From: Novipirellula artificiosorum
GTDB lineage: Bacteria; Planctomycetota; Planctomycetia; Pirellulales; Pirellulaceae
Length of the DNA stretch: 64,000 bases
Reading direction: 5' to 3'
NCBI RefSeq assembly: GCF_007860135.1
Contig: NZ_SJPV01000001.1
Coordinates: 752,336 to 816,335 of the forward strand
Position numbers and translations under genes: made by a program. Positions 36,287 to 45,125 of this stretch are shown in pieces (position 1 is the stretch's first letter; every line of letters starts with the position of its first letter). Under the pieces are notes generated by a model that made no database searches, had not been told where the DNA came from, and worked only from the letters and a program-made list of their open reading frames with translations.

Positions 36287-37684
36287 ATGAAAGCACGTGA
36301 ACTGAACAACCTCGGCGTCCCCAAGGGACCCGTGATGAAAATCGCTCTCGAAGCGGTCAAGAACGCTGCCAAAGATGGAAACAAGCAGGCGGAAATGCGA
36401 GAGCGAATCTCGGCGGTCGTCGCTACGCCCGACTCGTTCACAGCCGACCCCATTTGGGGAACACTGGCGTCCAAGCTTGCCGGAGTCTTCGAAGCTCAAG
36501 CTCGCTACATTGGCCGTGAAGATCCTGCTCCCTGGAAACAATGGGGCGACGGACTCGAAGCGGGTGCGGTGGACCAGATGGTCAATGCCTGCAAATTGCC
36601 CGTCACGGTCTCGGGCGCCTTGATGCCCGATGCACACCAAGGTTACGGACTTCCGATCGGTGGTGTCTTGGCAACGAAGGACTGCGTGATTCCTTACGCG
36701 GTCGGTGTCGATATCGCGTGCCGGATGAAAATGACCGTGTTGGATTTGCCAGTCGAGACACTGAACAAAGACCAAGACCGTTTGCGTAACGCGATCGAGC
36801 GAGAAACGCTATTCGGGGTAGGGGCAGGTTTTCGCAAAAAGCGAGAACACGATGTCCTGGACGCCGATTGGACGGTCTCGCCGATTACGAAGCTGAACCG
36901 CGATAAGGCCTGGAAACAACTTGGAACGAGCGGCAGCGGAAACCACTTCGTCGAGTTCGGCGTCTTGACGCTGGATCACGAAGACCTTGGACTTGAAGCG
37001 GGGACCTATCTGGCACTGCTTAGCCATAGCGGTTCACGAGGAACAGGGGCGGCGGTTTGTTCGCACTACAGTTCGTTGGCCAAAGAGGCACATCCGGAAC
37101 TGCCACGTGAGTTGTCGAATCTGGCTTGGCTTGATCTCGATTCCGAAGCCGGTATGGAATACTGGGCAGCGATGAATTTGATGGGAGAGTATGCCGCAGC
37201 AAACCACGCATGCATTCACCACGCGATCAAAAAGAACCTTAGTGTTGATGTGTTACTCGACATCGAAAACCATCACAACTTTGCTTGGAAAGAAACGCAT
37301 GGCGGCGAAGAGTTGATCGTTCACCGCAAAGGAGCGACTCCGGCAGGCGACGGTGTGCTGGGGATCATTCCCGGATCGATGGGAACGCCTGGCTATATCG
37401 TTCGCGGCAAAGGTGTCGAAGCGTCGTTGCGGAGTGCATCGCACGGAGCGGGCCGCAGGATGAGCCGCACAGCAGCGAAGGCGAAGTTCAACTGGAAAGA
37501 GGTCAAGCGTTTTCTCGATCAGCGAGGTGTGACGTTGATGTCGGCAGGACTCGATGAAGTCCCGATGGCGTACAAGGACATCGAAGAAGTGATGGCATCG
37601 CAACAGGACCTCGTTGAGTCGGTCGCCCGTTTTGATCCCAAGCTGGTCAAGATGGCTAAGGCGGGCGAACGGCCAGAGGATTGA
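36287..37684 (+). CDS. rtcB: RtcB-type RNA-splicing ligase
   Basis: RtcB joins RNA ends carrying 2',3'-cyclic phosphate (or 3'-phosphate) and 5'-OH using GTP and Mn2+. The 465-residue protein has MPDAHQGYGLPIGGV, the metal-binding GVDIACRM cysteine segment, GTSGSGNHFVEFG, LSHSGSRG, IENHHNFAW, HRKGATPAGDG and SASHGAGRRMSR, where the guanylylated histidine lies. AAGGA at 36276-36280 precedes ATG 36287. No archease or rtcA gene is adjacent, unlike the enterobacterial rtcBA pair. Confidence 0.95.
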   Translation: MKARELNNLGVPKGPVMKIALEAVKNAAKDGNKQAEMRERISAVVATPDSFTADPIWGTLASKLAGVFEAQARYIGREDPAPWKQWGDGLEAGAVDQMVNACKLPVTVSGALMPDAHQGYGLPIGGVLATKDCVIPYAVGVDIACRMKMTVLDLPVETLNKDQDRLRNAIERETLFGVGAGFRKKREHDVLDADWTVSPITKLNRDKAWKQLGTSGSGNHFVEFGVLTLDHEDLGLEAGTYLALLSHSGSRGTGAAVCSHYSSLAKEAHPELPRELSNLAWLDLDSEAGMEYWAAMNLMGEYAAANHACIHHAIKKNLSVDVLLDIENHHNFAWKETHGGEELIVHRKGATPAGDGVLGIIPGSMGTPGYIVRGKGVEASLRSASHGAGRRMSRTAAKAKFNWKEVKRFLDQRGVTLMSAGLDEVPMAYKDIEEVMASQQDLVESVARFDPKLVKMAKAGERPED

Positions 37685-37801
37685 ATCCTCAGAGATTCTT
37701 AGAATTCGACATGGGGCAGGAAAACCATGACGGGAACCGCGAACAAGGTAACGATGGAACTGCAAATTCCGTAGCGTGTCGAAGTTGACCGATCCGTCCG
37801 A

Positions 37802-38692
37802 TCATCTTGTCGAATTGGCTTGGCTTAGAATCGCGGTCACCGGATAGTGATCCGACGGCGTCCGACCCTCTTTGCCCGTCCGATCAATAGCGGCTTCTTG
37901 AAGCGTCCAGCTGCCTCGAATCGCAATCCAGTCGATTCGCGATCCTTCAAGCGTCGAGGACTTGAATCCCGAAAAGGTTGCTTCACCCGATTCATCCGCC
38001 GGACGTTTTGTGGCATAGGTATCAAGGAATACGGTTTCGCCTGGAAGTTCGCTAAACAACGCTCGATAAGGTTCACTGTCGGCCGCCGCGTTGAAGTCTC
38101 CGGTCAGGACGATGTCACAGCCGTCGCCGAGCTCGTCCGCTTTCTTGCGAAGCAGCCTCGCCGATTGCAATCGTGCGTCGCTGCCACGATGATCGAAGTG
38201 CGTGTTCATGAACAGAATCGGTCGTTTCGATTCCGATACTCGGTCCTGGAGCCGCACCCACGAACACATCCGTGTCAATGATGTATCCCACGACTTGCTG
38301 CCGGGTATTCTCGGCGTTTCACTGAGCCAAAAATGCCCCTCTTCGAGCAGCTCAAATCGTTCGGTTTTGAAGAACAAGGCCGTCATCTCGCCCGATTGAT
38401 CACCACGATCACGACCAACACCGACGCTGGTGTAGGCTGGCATTTTCTTGGATAGAAACTCCTTCTGGAACTCAAGCGTTTCCTGTGTGCCAAGCAAGTC
38501 TGGAGCATACGCGTGAATCGTTTCGGCGACAAACTCTTTTCGCTTGTCCCAATGGTTTTCACCATCGTTGGCCGTACCGTAGCGAAGGTTAAAACTCATG
38601 ATGCGTAGTTCATTGGCGGATCCCGAGGAACCGATCAGCGACGAAAGTAACAAAGCCAGCATGGTTGTGTGCAAACAAAACGTCTTACTCAT
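37802..38692 (-). CDS. Secreted endonuclease/exonuclease/phosphatase-family protein
   Basis: A 296-residue protein with an N-terminal signal peptide (MSKTFCLHTTMLALLLSSLIGSS split at about residue 25) and an EEP domain: IMSFNLRYGT, DLLGTQETLEFQ, NTHFDHRG, VLTGDFNAAADS and PSDHYPVTA, holding the metal and catalytic residues. It could act on phosphodiesters, sphingolipids or nucleotides outside the cytoplasm. I chose ATG 38692, which gives a clean signal peptide. It is divergent from the DUF2786 fusion gene. Confidence 0.9.
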   Translation of the reverse strand: MSKTFCLHTTMLALLLSSLIGSSGSANELRIMSFNLRYGTANDGENHWDKRKEFVAETIHAYAPDLLGTQETLEFQKEFLSKKMPAYTSVGVGRDRGDQSGEMTALFFKTERFELLEEGHFWLSETPRIPGSKSWDTSLTRMCSWVRLQDRVSESKRPILFMNTHFDHRGSDARLQSARLLRKKADELGDGCDIVLTGDFNAAADSEPYRALFSELPGETVFLDTYATKRPADESGEATFSGFKSSTLEGSRIDWIAIRGSWTLQEAAIDRTGKEGRTPSDHYPVTAILSQANSTR

Positions 38693-38901
38693 CGTCGAAG
38701 CTCTTTTTGAAATTTTTTTGGGCGGGAAGCATGGGGGTGAATGAAACCATTGTAACCTCGTGTCGTCTCGGCGGAATCCACGGATCCGCAATCAATCTTA
38801 GAAGGAGCAGCCAACCGAGGATGTCCGGTTTGAAACGGAGCCAGAAACCGTTATTATCCAATCGAACGTCAACAGTTTTCGTTAAACCGAGGCCAAAATC
38901 G

Positions 38902-40086
38902 ATGGAATTTGTTTGGAACGACGGCGGGCGATCCGGCAGCGGCTTTGTTGGGCTGACCGGTGATTGTGTGACGCGGTCGATCGCGGTTGCGACCGGAACC
39001 AGCTACCGTGATATCTACCGCGATCTCGGTGAGGCATCGAACAAGACGCCCCGTAACGGAGTCCACACAACCGTCGCAACGGAATACCTAAAGAAACTCG
39101 GTTGGAGGTTCACCCCAGGACGGGGGCGTGGTTTTTCATCCGCATGGCTGCCCAAGGGGGTTGTGATTGCTCATCTGGGATTGAAGCATGGTCGTTTTGG
39201 GGGACATTTCTGCACCCTGATCGACCATGTCATTCATGACACATGGAATCCGAGCGAAGACGACGGCTATCTGGTTGAAGGCTATTGGACATTGCCTGAC
39301 GGAACCCGTGACACGAAGTTGCCAACGATCGCTCCGAATCGGCGCGTTGATGCCGAACAAGAGCTGACTCAGAAAGAATTTGACAAGGTGCTTCACCGTC
39401 TGCGGGCACTCGACAACACCGCCAACAATGACGCCAGCACCGAGGGTGAGAAACGCAACGCGTTGCGGATGATGCAAGCGATGATGCTGCGTCACAATTT
39501 GTCACGTGAAGACATCACAGATGACGACAATGTCGAGAGTGTTTCCTTTACGCGAAGAGCGTGCCCGGTCAATAGCAGCCGTGCTTGCGGTTGGGAAAAA
39601 GAGCTTGCGGCTTACCTGATCGAAGAGATCTTCCCGTTGATGGACTGGTACTATGGTCGTCGTGGCCATCGAACCTTGTTTTGGTTCTACGGCCCCACCG
39701 ACGACGTCCAAAACTGTATCCGCTTGTTCCGCGAGCTTGTGCTGACGATTGCCACCGCTGCTCGGCTTCAATATGGTGGCTATTCGCGTGGCAGCGGCGC
39801 CTCCTACGCAGAGGGCTATGTCCGTGGGCTACCGCGTTACCATTCGAGTTCGCAAACGGACGAGAGCATGGTTAGCGAAACGGCGTTGATTCATACGCGT
39901 GCCCTGGCCGTGCGTCGGGCTGCTCGCGAATGGCTCAAGCGGGAGTGTGGCGTTTCGGTGGTGATGACCCGCGGATCGGCGCGGGATCAACACGATCCGA
40001 CGGCGGCCGGCCAAGGGGAAAAGCACGGCGCAAAGCACGACGTGACCGCAGCAAATGGACGATCAAGAATCACACAACGTTCTTAG
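38902..40086 (+). CDS. Peptidase-like domain fused to DUF2786-type domain
   Basis: A 394-residue protein; ATG 38902 has GAGG nine bases upstream and begins the recognisable sequence. The N-terminal 150 residues (GDCVTRSIAVATGTSYRDIY, NGVHTTVATEYLKKLGW, GGHFCTLIDHVIHDTWNP) look like the papain/C39-like fold found in phage and bacterial proteins, with C24-like and H residues in plausible catalytic places. The rest, from about 200 (EKRNALRMMQAMMLRHNLS onward to GYSRGSGASYAEGYVRGL), resembles DUF2786 and its partner domain. I do not know a function for the combination. Confidence 0.65.
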   Translation: MEFVWNDGGRSGSGFVGLTGDCVTRSIAVATGTSYRDIYRDLGEASNKTPRNGVHTTVATEYLKKLGWRFTPGRGRGFSSAWLPKGVVIAHLGLKHGRFGGHFCTLIDHVIHDTWNPSEDDGYLVEGYWTLPDGTRDTKLPTIAPNRRVDAEQELTQKEFDKVLHRLRALDNTANNDASTEGEKRNALRMMQAMMLRHNLSREDITDDDNVESVSFTRRACPVNSSRACGWEKELAAYLIEEIFPLMDWYYGRRGHRTLFWFYGPTDDVQNCIRLFRELVLTIATAARLQYGGYSRGSGASYAEGYVRGLPRYHSSSQTDESMVSETALIHTRALAVRRAAREWLKRECGVSVVMTRGSARDQHDPTAAGQGEKHGAKHDVTAANGRSRITQRS

Positions 40087-40144
40087 ACACAAAAGCCGAC
40101 TCTTCGTTCCCCGTCGATCCTTAGCCGCTCAAGCGAGTCGTGTC

Positions 40145-41047
40145 TTACGGTGCGTCGGTCGACGCTTTGCGCATCGAGATCACGCGGCGATGGCCGGCCA
40201 GGTCTTTCACAAACCTCAGATCGTCGAGGCAGGTGGTTGCGTCGAACAATTCTTCGCATAGCTCTGCGATCATCGGACTGATCTCAATGATCAATCGTCC
40301 GCCAGATTCAAGACGCTCGGGAGCCGTTTCGAGCAAACGCTTGATCACATCCATTCCATCGATACCCGCGACCAACGCTTCACGTGGTTCGTACTCTCGC
40401 ACGGTCACCGAAAGTTCGTCGTATTCGGACTCACTGACATAGGGCGGGTTGCTGCAAATGATGTCGAACGTCTCGTGCTTTTCGACGGACTCAAAAAGGT
40501 CACTGTGGACGAACGCTACCGAATCGGCCAAGCCCAAGTGCTCCGCATTCCATGTTGCAATCTTGAGAGCCGCCTCGCTTTGATCAATGGCTGTCAATTG
40601 GGCGTCTTTGATATGCTTGGCCAATGAGATCGCGATCGCGCCGCTGCCGGTGCCCACATCGGCTATTCGAATTGGTCGATCACGGACCTTCATCGCTTTG
40701 GCGCAATCGATGGCCTCGACCACCAGATGCTCCGTTTCCGGACGCGGAATCAAAACGTTTTCATCGACACGGAACCGCAACGAATAGAATTCACGATAGC
40801 CGACCAATTGCGCCACCGGAGTCCCTTCGCCGCGCCGCCGTACCATCTCGCGAAAGGCCACGCGTTGTTCTTCGCTGGGAACCTCCGCGAAAGCGGTGTA
40901 GAGTTCGATGCGAGCGCAGTCTCGTGCATGAGCCAAAAGGATCTCGGCATCAAGTCGCGGCGATTCGCTGCCACGTTGCTTGAAAAATCCTGTCGTCCAC
41001 TCCAACAGCCTCAGCACCGTCCACGGTTCTTCATTTGATTGCGTCAT
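40145..41047 (-). CDS. prmC: Release factor glutamine methyltransferase PrmC
   Basis: PrmC methylates the glutamine of the GGQ motif in release factors. The product of 300 residues shows the N-terminal helical domain, LIPRPETEHLV, the SAM-binding IADVGTGSGAIAISLA and the catalytic NPPYVSESEY. I chose ATG 41047; a GTG nine codons upstream is possible. It lies 58 bases downstream of prfA, its substrate, the usual pairing. Confidence 0.94.
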   Translation of the reverse strand: MTQSNEEPWTVLRLLEWTTGFFKQRGSESPRLDAEILLAHARDCARIELYTAFAEVPSEEQRVAFREMVRRRGEGTPVAQLVGYREFYSLRFRVDENVLIPRPETEHLVVEAIDCAKAMKVRDRPIRIADVGTGSGAIAISLAKHIKDAQLTAIDQSEAALKIATWNAEHLGLADSVAFVHSDLFESVEKHETFDIICSNPPYVSESEYDELSVTVREYEPREALVAGIDGMDVIKRLLETAPERLESGGRLIIEISPMIAELCEELFDATTCLDDLRFVKDLAGHRRVISMRKASTDAP

Positions 41048-41105
41048 CTGTAGGGTCCCCGAGCAGAAGCTCACTGATCGCGGCCAGGCCGCCCTGCGGT
41101 TAGGT

Positions 41106-42185
41106 CTAATCGATCATATCGCCGCGAAGCTGATCGCGGTCGAACTCGATCATCGCCTCGGTCACTGCGGATAAATCCCCAGCGATGATCTGGTCGAGCT
41201 TGTAGATCGTCAAGTTAATGCGGTGATCCGTGAGTCGGTTTTGGGGGAAGTTGTAGGTGCGAATTCGCTGGCTTCGGTCACCCGATCCGATCAACCCTTT
41301 CCGCGTCTGCGCCTGCTTTGCTTCTTCTTCCTCACGCTTCTTCTCGTAAACCCGAGCTTTCAAAACTCGAAGTGCTTTCGCCAAATTCTTGTGCTGGCTC
41401 TTCTCATCCTGACACTGGACCACCGTGCCCGTTTCATAGTGCGTCAATCGGATTGCCGATTCGGTCTTGTTGACGTGCTGGCCACCGGGTCCCGAGGCAC
41501 AAAACTTGTCGACACGATAGTCATCCGGCTTGATGTCAATTTCAACATCTTCGGGTTCGGGCATCACCGCAACGGTGGCGGCCGACGTATGCACACGGCC
41601 TTGCGTCTCCGTCTCGGGAACTCGCTGAACTCGATGTCCTCCCGATTCGTAAGCCAGATCGCGATAGACATTTTCACCCTCGAGCGTCAGGGTGATGTCC
41701 TTGAAGCCACCCATTTCGGTGGCGCTATGGTCCATGATCTCAATCTTCCAACGCTTTGTTTCCGCATAGTGCTTGTACATTTCAAACAGGTCACGGGCGA
41801 ACAAGGCCGCTTCATCACCGCCGGTTCCGGCGCGAATCTCCATCACACAGCGCGTCCGGTGCGAATCTTCGCCGCCGACGGTCAACGAGAGCAATTCTTC
41901 CCAAAGCACTTCCCGCTGCTTTCGCAGGCTGGCCATCTCAACCTCGGCCATATCACGCTCATCCGGATCCGAGGCCGCCTCGGCCATTTCCTCACAACCG
42001 CGGATCTCGTCGGTCAGTCGCTTGAATTCGCGGTACTTTCCCGACACCTTGGCCAAACCACCATGCTCGCGCGCAGCCGCACTCATCCTTGCCCCGTCTG
42101 CCAAGACCTCGGGGTCCGACATGTCGGCCTCCAACTTTTTGAAGCGGGCCAGCTTTTCTTCGAGCGTATCGCGAATGGTACTCAT
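41106..42185 (-). CDS. prfA: Peptide chain release factor 1
   Basis: RF1 recognises UAA and UAG and triggers peptide release. In the 359-residue protein the GGQ motif is at 234-236 ([14 protein letters not shown]) and the stop-codon recognition tripeptide of RF1 lies in [14 protein letters not shown] (near 190). The N-terminal coiled-coil domain is intact. Followed by prmC and preceded by rpmE, the arrangement is common in bacteria. Confidence 0.97.
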   Translation of the reverse strand: MSTIRDTLEEKLARFKKLEADMSDPEVLADGARMSAAAREHGGLAKVSGKYREFKRLTDEIRGCEEMAEAASDPDERDMAEVEMASLRKQREVLWEELLSLTVGGEDSHRTRCVMEIRAGTGGDEAALFARDLFEMYKHYAETKRWKIEIMDHSATEMGGFKDITLTLEGENVYRDLAYESGGHRVQRVPETETQGRVHTSAATVAVMPEPEDVEIDIKPDDYRVDKFCASGPGGQHVNKTESAIRLTHYETGTVVQCQDEKSQHKNLAKALRVLKARVYEKKREEEEAKQAQTRKGLIGSGDRSQRIRTYNFPQNRLTDHRINLTIYKLDQIIAGDLSAVTEAMIEFDRDQLRGDMID

Positions 42186-42341
42186 GGACAGTGTTTTTCA
42201 AAGAAAGGCAACCGAGGAATCGGGACGATGGTTGCGGCAGGGAAGACAGGGATGAGGGATGGACGAATCAACGTACGAAAACAGCCGCACGAGTCCACGA
42301 ATGAACGGTGCGGCTGGTCAGGTTTTTCGGTGGTAACGAAG

Positions 42342-42605
42342 CTACTTTTTGGCTTTCTTGACTGCCTTCTTGGACTGCAGGCTACCGTAGGTTCCCGCCG
42401 CAAATTTCTTCTGGAACTTGTCGATTCGGCCCGCGGTGTCGACATATTTCAGTTTGCCGGTGTAGAAGGGATGACATTCATTACAAATGTCGATCTTCAA
42501 CTCCGGGCGAACACTTCGCGTCGTGAACGTATTGCCACAACCACAGTGGACCGTCGTTTCTTGATACTTAGGGTGTATGCCGTCTTTCATGGCGGTTCTG
42601 CTCAT
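42342..42605 (-). CDS. rpmE: 50S ribosomal protein L31 (zinc-binding form)
   Basis: An 87-residue L31 of the zinc-containing type, with CGCGN (two cysteines) and CNECHPF (two cysteines) forming the C-x-C...C-x2-C site; [24 protein letters not shown] is diagnostic. The C-terminus has a short lysine-rich tail. I prefer ATG 42605 (MSRTAMKDG), preceded by GAGAGAAG, over the ATG five codons later. It lies 156 bases upstream of prfA. Confidence 0.93.
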   Translation of the reverse strand: MSRTAMKDGIHPKYQETTVHCGCGNTFTTRSVRPELKIDICNECHPFYTGKLKYVDTAGRIDKFQKKFAAGTYGSLQSKKAVKKAKK

Positions 42606-42725
42606 CTTCTCTCGAGGGAAATGCACGCTGGCGATCGTACAGCGTCGCAAGTCCCGGATTCTACGCGACAGACGACGGTTTGTTCAAGGCCGCCGGTAAG
42701 CCCATGCACCAACGGGAATCAAGGC

Positions 42726-43694
42726 TCAACCCTCTGGGGGGACAGATTCCTCCCCACCCGCACGCCAGCGAGCCGCGATGACGGTGTCAATCGTCAATTG
42801 CAACAAGTGGTACATCAGCATCGGAATGACGCTGACCCCCAAGTCGATCGCGATTTGCAGGCCTACCATCAGCGTCTTTTGGCTGCCGCCGATTCCGACT
42901 GCGATTTGACTCTCTCGGTCCGCTCCAGCCGCACGTGCCGAGAAAACCCCGATGCCAAAGGCCGCAAGATGGATGGCCATCACCAGCAATGCCAGCGTGA
43001 TCAAGGTGATCCCCATCGACCTTGAAGCCGACTCACTCGCTTGCTGCACCACTCCTGCACTGGCAACGGAACCCAACACAACCATCGACAAGATTCCAAA
43101 CTGTGCCAAGAAAGACAATCGAATCTTGTGCCGGTCAGCAAATGCTGCAAGCCCAAAGTACCGCATTGCTTGAGCCAGAACCAAGGGGGCAACGACAATC
43201 GTCGCCAGCTTTTGCATTTGCTCGATCGCGGAAATGTCGGCCTGACGGGCCAGCACCAACGCAACACCTACCGGAACGACCACAATACACGCCAAATTCG
43301 TGACCACCGTCGTCATCAGCGCGATCGAGTCGTTGCCACCGGCTTTCCGCGTCCAAACCGCAGCCGAAGCCAAAGTACAAGGCACCAGCGAAACAACGTA
43401 CAGACCGCCAAACTCTGCCCTGGGGAGCAGCCACTGCGTCGGTAAACACAATAACGGCACTACCAAAATGTTGATCCCAATTGCTAGCAAGCTAGGCAGG
43501 GGACGACGAACGCTTCTGCGGATTGCTTCGGCATGAAGCGTGAACCCCATCATCCACATCACAACGAAGACGATCCCGCTGCGCAGCGTGGTCATCGCCA
43601 TCAAAGGTTGAAGCGTTTCGCTAGCAAAGTAGCCGGTGGAAAAACAAGCTGCGAGTGCGAGCAGGAACCAGTGTTTTTTCAACGCAACCCACAT
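42726..43694 (-). CDS. Bile acid:sodium symporter (BASS/SBF)-family transporter
   Basis: A 322-residue polytopic membrane protein with about nine or ten hydrophobic segments, from HWFLLALAACFSTGYFASE to VIPMLMYHLLQLTIDTVIAARW. LVPCTLASAAVWTRKAGGNDSIALM and GGSQKTLMVGLQIA match the SBF-like (P7/BASS) family, whose members carry organic anions with sodium. The cargo is not identifiable. It stands alone between rpmE and a divergent hypothetical gene. Confidence 0.82.
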   Translation of the reverse strand: MWVALKKHWFLLALAACFSTGYFASETLQPLMAMTTLRSGIVFVVMWMMGFTLHAEAIRRSVRRPLPSLLAIGINILVVPLLCLPTQWLLPRAEFGGLYVVSLVPCTLASAAVWTRKAGGNDSIALMTTVVTNLACIVVVPVGVALVLARQADISAIEQMQKLATIVVAPLVLAQAMRYFGLAAFADRHKIRLSFLAQFGILSMVVLGSVASAGVVQQASESASRSMGITLITLALLVMAIHLAAFGIGVFSARAAGADRESQIAVGIGGSQKTLMVGLQIAIDLGVSVIPMLMYHLLQLTIDTVIAARWRAGGEESVPPEG

Positions 43695-43797
43695 CGTGTA
43701 ATCTTTCCAAACGACCTATCGGCCAACCAGCTTGTGAAACTAAGATCCTCGCTAAAGTCTAGCCAAAAATACCGTCGATCGTGGGAAGGGAATCCGC

Positions 43798-45117
43798 ATG
43801 CATGAACGGACACAACGAGCGCTTGCTCGCTTCGTGTTCGTTGTTTGCTGCGCGGTCCCGACGATTTTTACCCTTGTGATTCTTTTGGTGACGTGGACAC
43901 CATGGTACCACCAAGCCGAATTGCGTGAGTTGACCGAGTCGATCGCCAAAGATACCGGATTCCTGATCGAAGTGGCTGATTTTGAACGCCCCAGTCCATC
44001 ACGACTGGAACTGGTGGGGGTTCGGGTCATCGACCCGGAAACCCAACATGAGGTTGCTTGGGTCGATCGACTGTCGTGGACCGAAGTCAACGATGGCGTG
44101 TCCATCGTGCTGAGTCATCCCAAACTATCCGCCGCCGAGCTATCGGGAGCTTGGCGACTCGTCCACGACCGGTTCCTGTGCAGCTCCCTTTGTTTGTCGA
44201 CGCCCGTGCGGTTTGCCGCCAGTGATTTAGAGATCGAACGTGTCAATGGTGATCGTGCCGCAGGATTGAATTCGCTTCAGGACATTGACGCATGGATCGA
44301 ACCCGGCCAAGGTTCAACCCGCGCTACGATTGAATGCGTTCGATCAAGCCAACGAGCCGGCAGCGGTTTTCGAATCGAAGTGGTGCGAGATCGGACAACG
44401 GACACGCCGACCACGCAGTGGTTATTGGAAACCCGTGACGCTGCCCTGCCCTGCTCTGCCCTGTCGGATTACCTTACTCCGCTGCGATCGCTTGGCCCGA
44501 ATGCCGCTTTTGCTGGAAGAATTCGGTGGAGTATCGATACAAACGGATGGTGGGTTGATCTTGGGACATCGCGTTTCACGGGAGTGGACCTGGCAAGCAT
44601 CTCGGAGCGTTCGCCTCATCGGTTGAGCGGAACCGCCACCCTCTCGTTGACTCGTGGAATGATCCGCCCCGGCAAAACCTTGGATGTTTTAGGCGAACTG
44701 CGAGCCACGCAAGGATTTGTCAGCACATCACTCCTTGCTTCACTCGAAACGGATTTTGGGATGAGCGTCACAGGCGATTTCCGCAACCGGCAAACGATGC
44801 CCTACGATTACTTGGGGGTGCAGTTCGAATTTTCGGGTTCCGCACTCACCCTTGATGGCATTTGTCGCACCGAAGAAACACTCAAGAGCTTGCCGGCCGG
44901 GGTCGTCTTCTGTGCCGGCAATTCACCTCTGGTGGAGGCCAGAGAATTGCAAATGGCGGCCGTAAACCTGACTCGAGCGTTCACGACACCCGAAAGCGTG
45001 ACGGTGCCTTTATCCGAATTGACGATGCCGATCATCGAGTGGCTGGTCCCTCCGAGTCCCGTCAGCCGAATCGGAGCCTTACCAACATCGTCGGCGCCGA
45101 GAAGAGACGGTTGGTAG
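43798..45117 (+). CDS. Hypothetical single-pass membrane protein
   Basis: A 439-residue protein I cannot assign. One transmembrane segment near the N-terminus (FVFVVCCAVPTIFTLVILLV, about 12-31) anchors a long beta-rich extracytoplasmic part. The early segment ELTESIAKDTGFLIEVADFERPSP through RVIDPETQHEVAWVDRL has the feel of AsmA-type lipid-transfer or assembly proteins, but the similarity is only general. GGAAGGG precedes ATG 43798. It converges on the ResB-CcsA gene with 8 bases between stops. Confidence 0.7.
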   Translation: MHERTQRALARFVFVVCCAVPTIFTLVILLVTWTPWYHQAELRELTESIAKDTGFLIEVADFERPSPSRLELVGVRVIDPETQHEVAWVDRLSWTEVNDGVSIVLSHPKLSAAELSGAWRLVHDRFLCSSLCLSTPVRFAASDLEIERVNGDRAAGLNSLQDIDAWIEPGQGSTRATIECVRSSQRAGSGFRIEVVRDRTTDTPTTQWLLETRDAALPCSALSDYLTPLRSLGPNAAFAGRIRWSIDTNGWWVDLGTSRFTGVDLASISERSPHRLSGTATLSLTRGMIRPGKTLDVLGELRATQGFVSTSLLASLETDFGMSVTGDFRNRQTMPYDYLGVQFEFSGSALTLDGICRTEETLKSLPAGVVFCAGNSPLVEARELQMAAVNLTRAFTTPESVTVPLSELTMPIIEWLVPPSPVSRIGALPTSSAPRRDGW

Positions 45118-45125
45118 GATAATGG

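Noticed and set aside
41223..43025. 600-residue plus-strand frame across prfA, rpmE and the BASS transporter
   Set aside because: It runs antisense through three well-supported genes and has no protein-like features.
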